DNA of 6,281 nt from Deltaproteobacteria bacterium (GTDB taxonomy: Bacteria > Desulfobacterota > Desulfobacteria > Desulfobacterales > B30-G6), in assembly GCA_019313725.1 (NCBI GenBank), contig JAFDAT010000210.1, forward strand, positions 1 to 6,281, given 5' to 3'. Made by a program: the position numbers and the translations under genes. Shown piece by piece: positions 5,529 to 6,281 of the stretch. Below the pieces are notes generated by a model. It was not told where the DNA came from. It searched no databases and saw only the letters and a list, made by a program, of their open reading frames with translations. Each line of letters opens with the position of its first letter. Within the stretch, counting starts at the first letter, position 1.

Positions 5529-6056
5529 GTGGATAATGTTCGCTTTTTATCGATGGGAAAGATCGTCGGCGCCCATGGCATCAAAGGGACTGTAAAGGTC
5601 TTTTCGTATGCCGAGTCTGTGTCCAGCTTCAAGCCCGGCAGTCCTGTATTTGTGGAAGTCGGCGGTTTGGAGAAAACGTTTACTATCGAATGGGTCAAAT
5701 CGCACCATAAAACCATCCTGATGGCTTTCGAGGGGATATCGAGCCGTGACCAGGCCAAGGAACTTATGGGCCTGGAGCTTTTTATGGTCCGGAATTTGCT
5801 CGAGAAACCCGAAGCAGGGGTTTATTACTGGTCGGATATTATCGGGCTTTCCGTTTTTACTGTTGAGAACGAGTACCTCGGTCGTGTGGTGTCGATCATG
5901 CAGACCGGCAGCAACGATGTTTATGTTGTAAAAAATACAGAGGGAAAGGCGCCTGCCGAGATATTGGTCCCGGCTCTCGAATGGGTAGTGCGGGAGATTG
6001 ATGTCGATCGGAAGTTGATGCGCGTTGATTTGCCGGAAGGGCTACGGGACCTCTGA
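5529..6056 (+). CDS. rimM: 16S rRNA processing / 30S maturation factor RimM
   Basis: RimM assists late maturation of the 30S head by binding uS19. This 175-residue protein has the typical N-terminal beta-barrel (SMGKIVGAHGIKGTVKV, residues 8-24) and a C-terminal PRC-barrel starting at GVYYWSDIIG (97-106). Within the barrel are the conserved TGSNDVYVV and EILVPAL segments, and the protein ends in RVDLPEGL. The start is GTG at 5529, 4 nt after the khpA stop; an ATG at residue 9 would cut into the first conserved strand. No strong Shine-Dalgarno site is visible, so translation is probably coupled to khpA. The stop TGA is followed directly by the trmD ATG. Confidence 0.96.
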   Translation: MDNVRFLSMGKIVGAHGIKGTVKVFSYAESVSSFKPGSPVFVEVGGLEKTFTIEWVKSHHKTILMAFEGISSRDQAKELMGLELFMVRNLLEKPEAGVYYWSDIIGLSVFTVENEYLGRVVSIMQTGSNDVYVVKNTEGKAPAEILVPALEWVVREIDVDRKLMRVDLPEGLRDL

Positions 6057-6281
6057 ATGGACTTTACTGTTTTAACGATTTTTCCGGATATGTTTCACGA
6101 ATTCTGGAATTACGGCATTGTCGGCAGAGCCATTGCGCAGAAGCATATATCTGCTTCAACCTTGAACATAAGGGACTGCGCGTTGGATAAACATCGGGTA
6201 ACCGATGACCGGCCTTATGGCGGTGGGTGCGGTATGGTGATGAAACCGGAGCCGCTGGCCCGTGCCATTCGCGAGGCAAAG
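6057..6281 (+). CDS. trmD: tRNA (guanine-37-N1)-methyltransferase TrmD, N-terminal part
   Basis: The first 75 codons of trmD run off the right edge of the window. TrmD transfers a methyl group from SAM to N1 of G37 in tRNAs that read CNN codons, preventing +1 frameshifting. The N-terminus MDFTVLTIFPDMF and the segment RVTDDRPYGGGCGMVMKPEPL are diagnostic of the SPOUT-type TrmD family. The Cys in GGGCGM stands where Pro or Ala is more usual, which is a minor variation. The ATG begins immediately after the rimM TGA (TGAATG), indicating translational coupling. By the usual gene order rplS would be expected beyond the edge, which I cannot see. Confidence 0.95.
   Translation, partial: MDFTVLTIFPDMFHEFWNYGIVGRAIAQKHISASTLNIRDCALDKHRVTDDRPYGGGCGMVMKPEPLARAIREAK

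Overview
The window is an ordinary chromosomal housekeeping segment, most likely from a Desulfobacterota (former Deltaproteobacteria) organism. Three things suggest this: the gene order ffh-rpsP-khpA-rimM-trmD; a stand-alone PP-loop protein with an NFACT-R-like tail; and an AT-rich intergenic stretch carrying CACAAAG-type repeats, which I associate from memory with sulfate-reducer-type genomes. The lineage is inferred from gene content and protein style, not from a marker-gene comparison. I see no rRNA, tRNA, CRISPR array, transposase or phage gene.

Layout. (1) Positions 3-641, minus strand: nth, endonuclease III with its Fe-S cluster, complete, ending almost at the window edge. (2) Positions 756-1751, plus strand, divergent from nth: a PP-loop ATPase with SGGLDS, a CxxC and a third Cys, followed by a probable NFACT-R RNA-binding domain. 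It is probably a tRNA thiolation enzyme. Its start is better placed at the ATG at 756, which has an AGAGG ribosome binding site, than at the upstream TTG at 663. (3) Positions 1752-1981: a 230-nt non-coding convergent gap holding a GC hairpin, a 9-nt tandem repeat, three 10-nt units with phased A-tracts, and a very AT-rich tail with a palindrome. (4) Positions 1982-2281, minus strand: a single-domain mini-cupin that seems to have lost most metal ligands. (5) Positions 2313-2411, minus strand: a possible 32-codon ORF starting one base after the rlmN stop; weakly supported. (6) Positions 2413-3489, minus strand: rlmN, the radical-SAM methyltransferase for 23S rRNA A2503 and tRNA. (7) Positions 3490-3651: a divergent control region with a good minus-strand promoter, a perfect plus-strand TTGACA box and an imperfect 13-bp hairpin in the ffh leader. 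(8) Positions 3652-6281, plus strand: the tightly packed ffh-rpsP-khpA-rimM-trmD operon, with trmD cut by the window end.

The genes share a theme of making and maturing the translation and secretion machinery: SRP GTPase, ribosomal protein bS16, the KhpA RNA-binding protein, the 30S maturation factor RimM (which binds uS19), TrmD (tRNA m1G37), RlmN (m2A2503/m2A37) and a likely tRNA thiolase. Endonuclease III (DNA base excision repair) and the cupin stand apart. No clearly new biological system is visible. The best leads are the partly characterised PP-loop/NFACT-R protein, the aromatic-rich micro-ORF behind rlmN, the phased A-tract intergenic element and the hairpin in the ffh leader.
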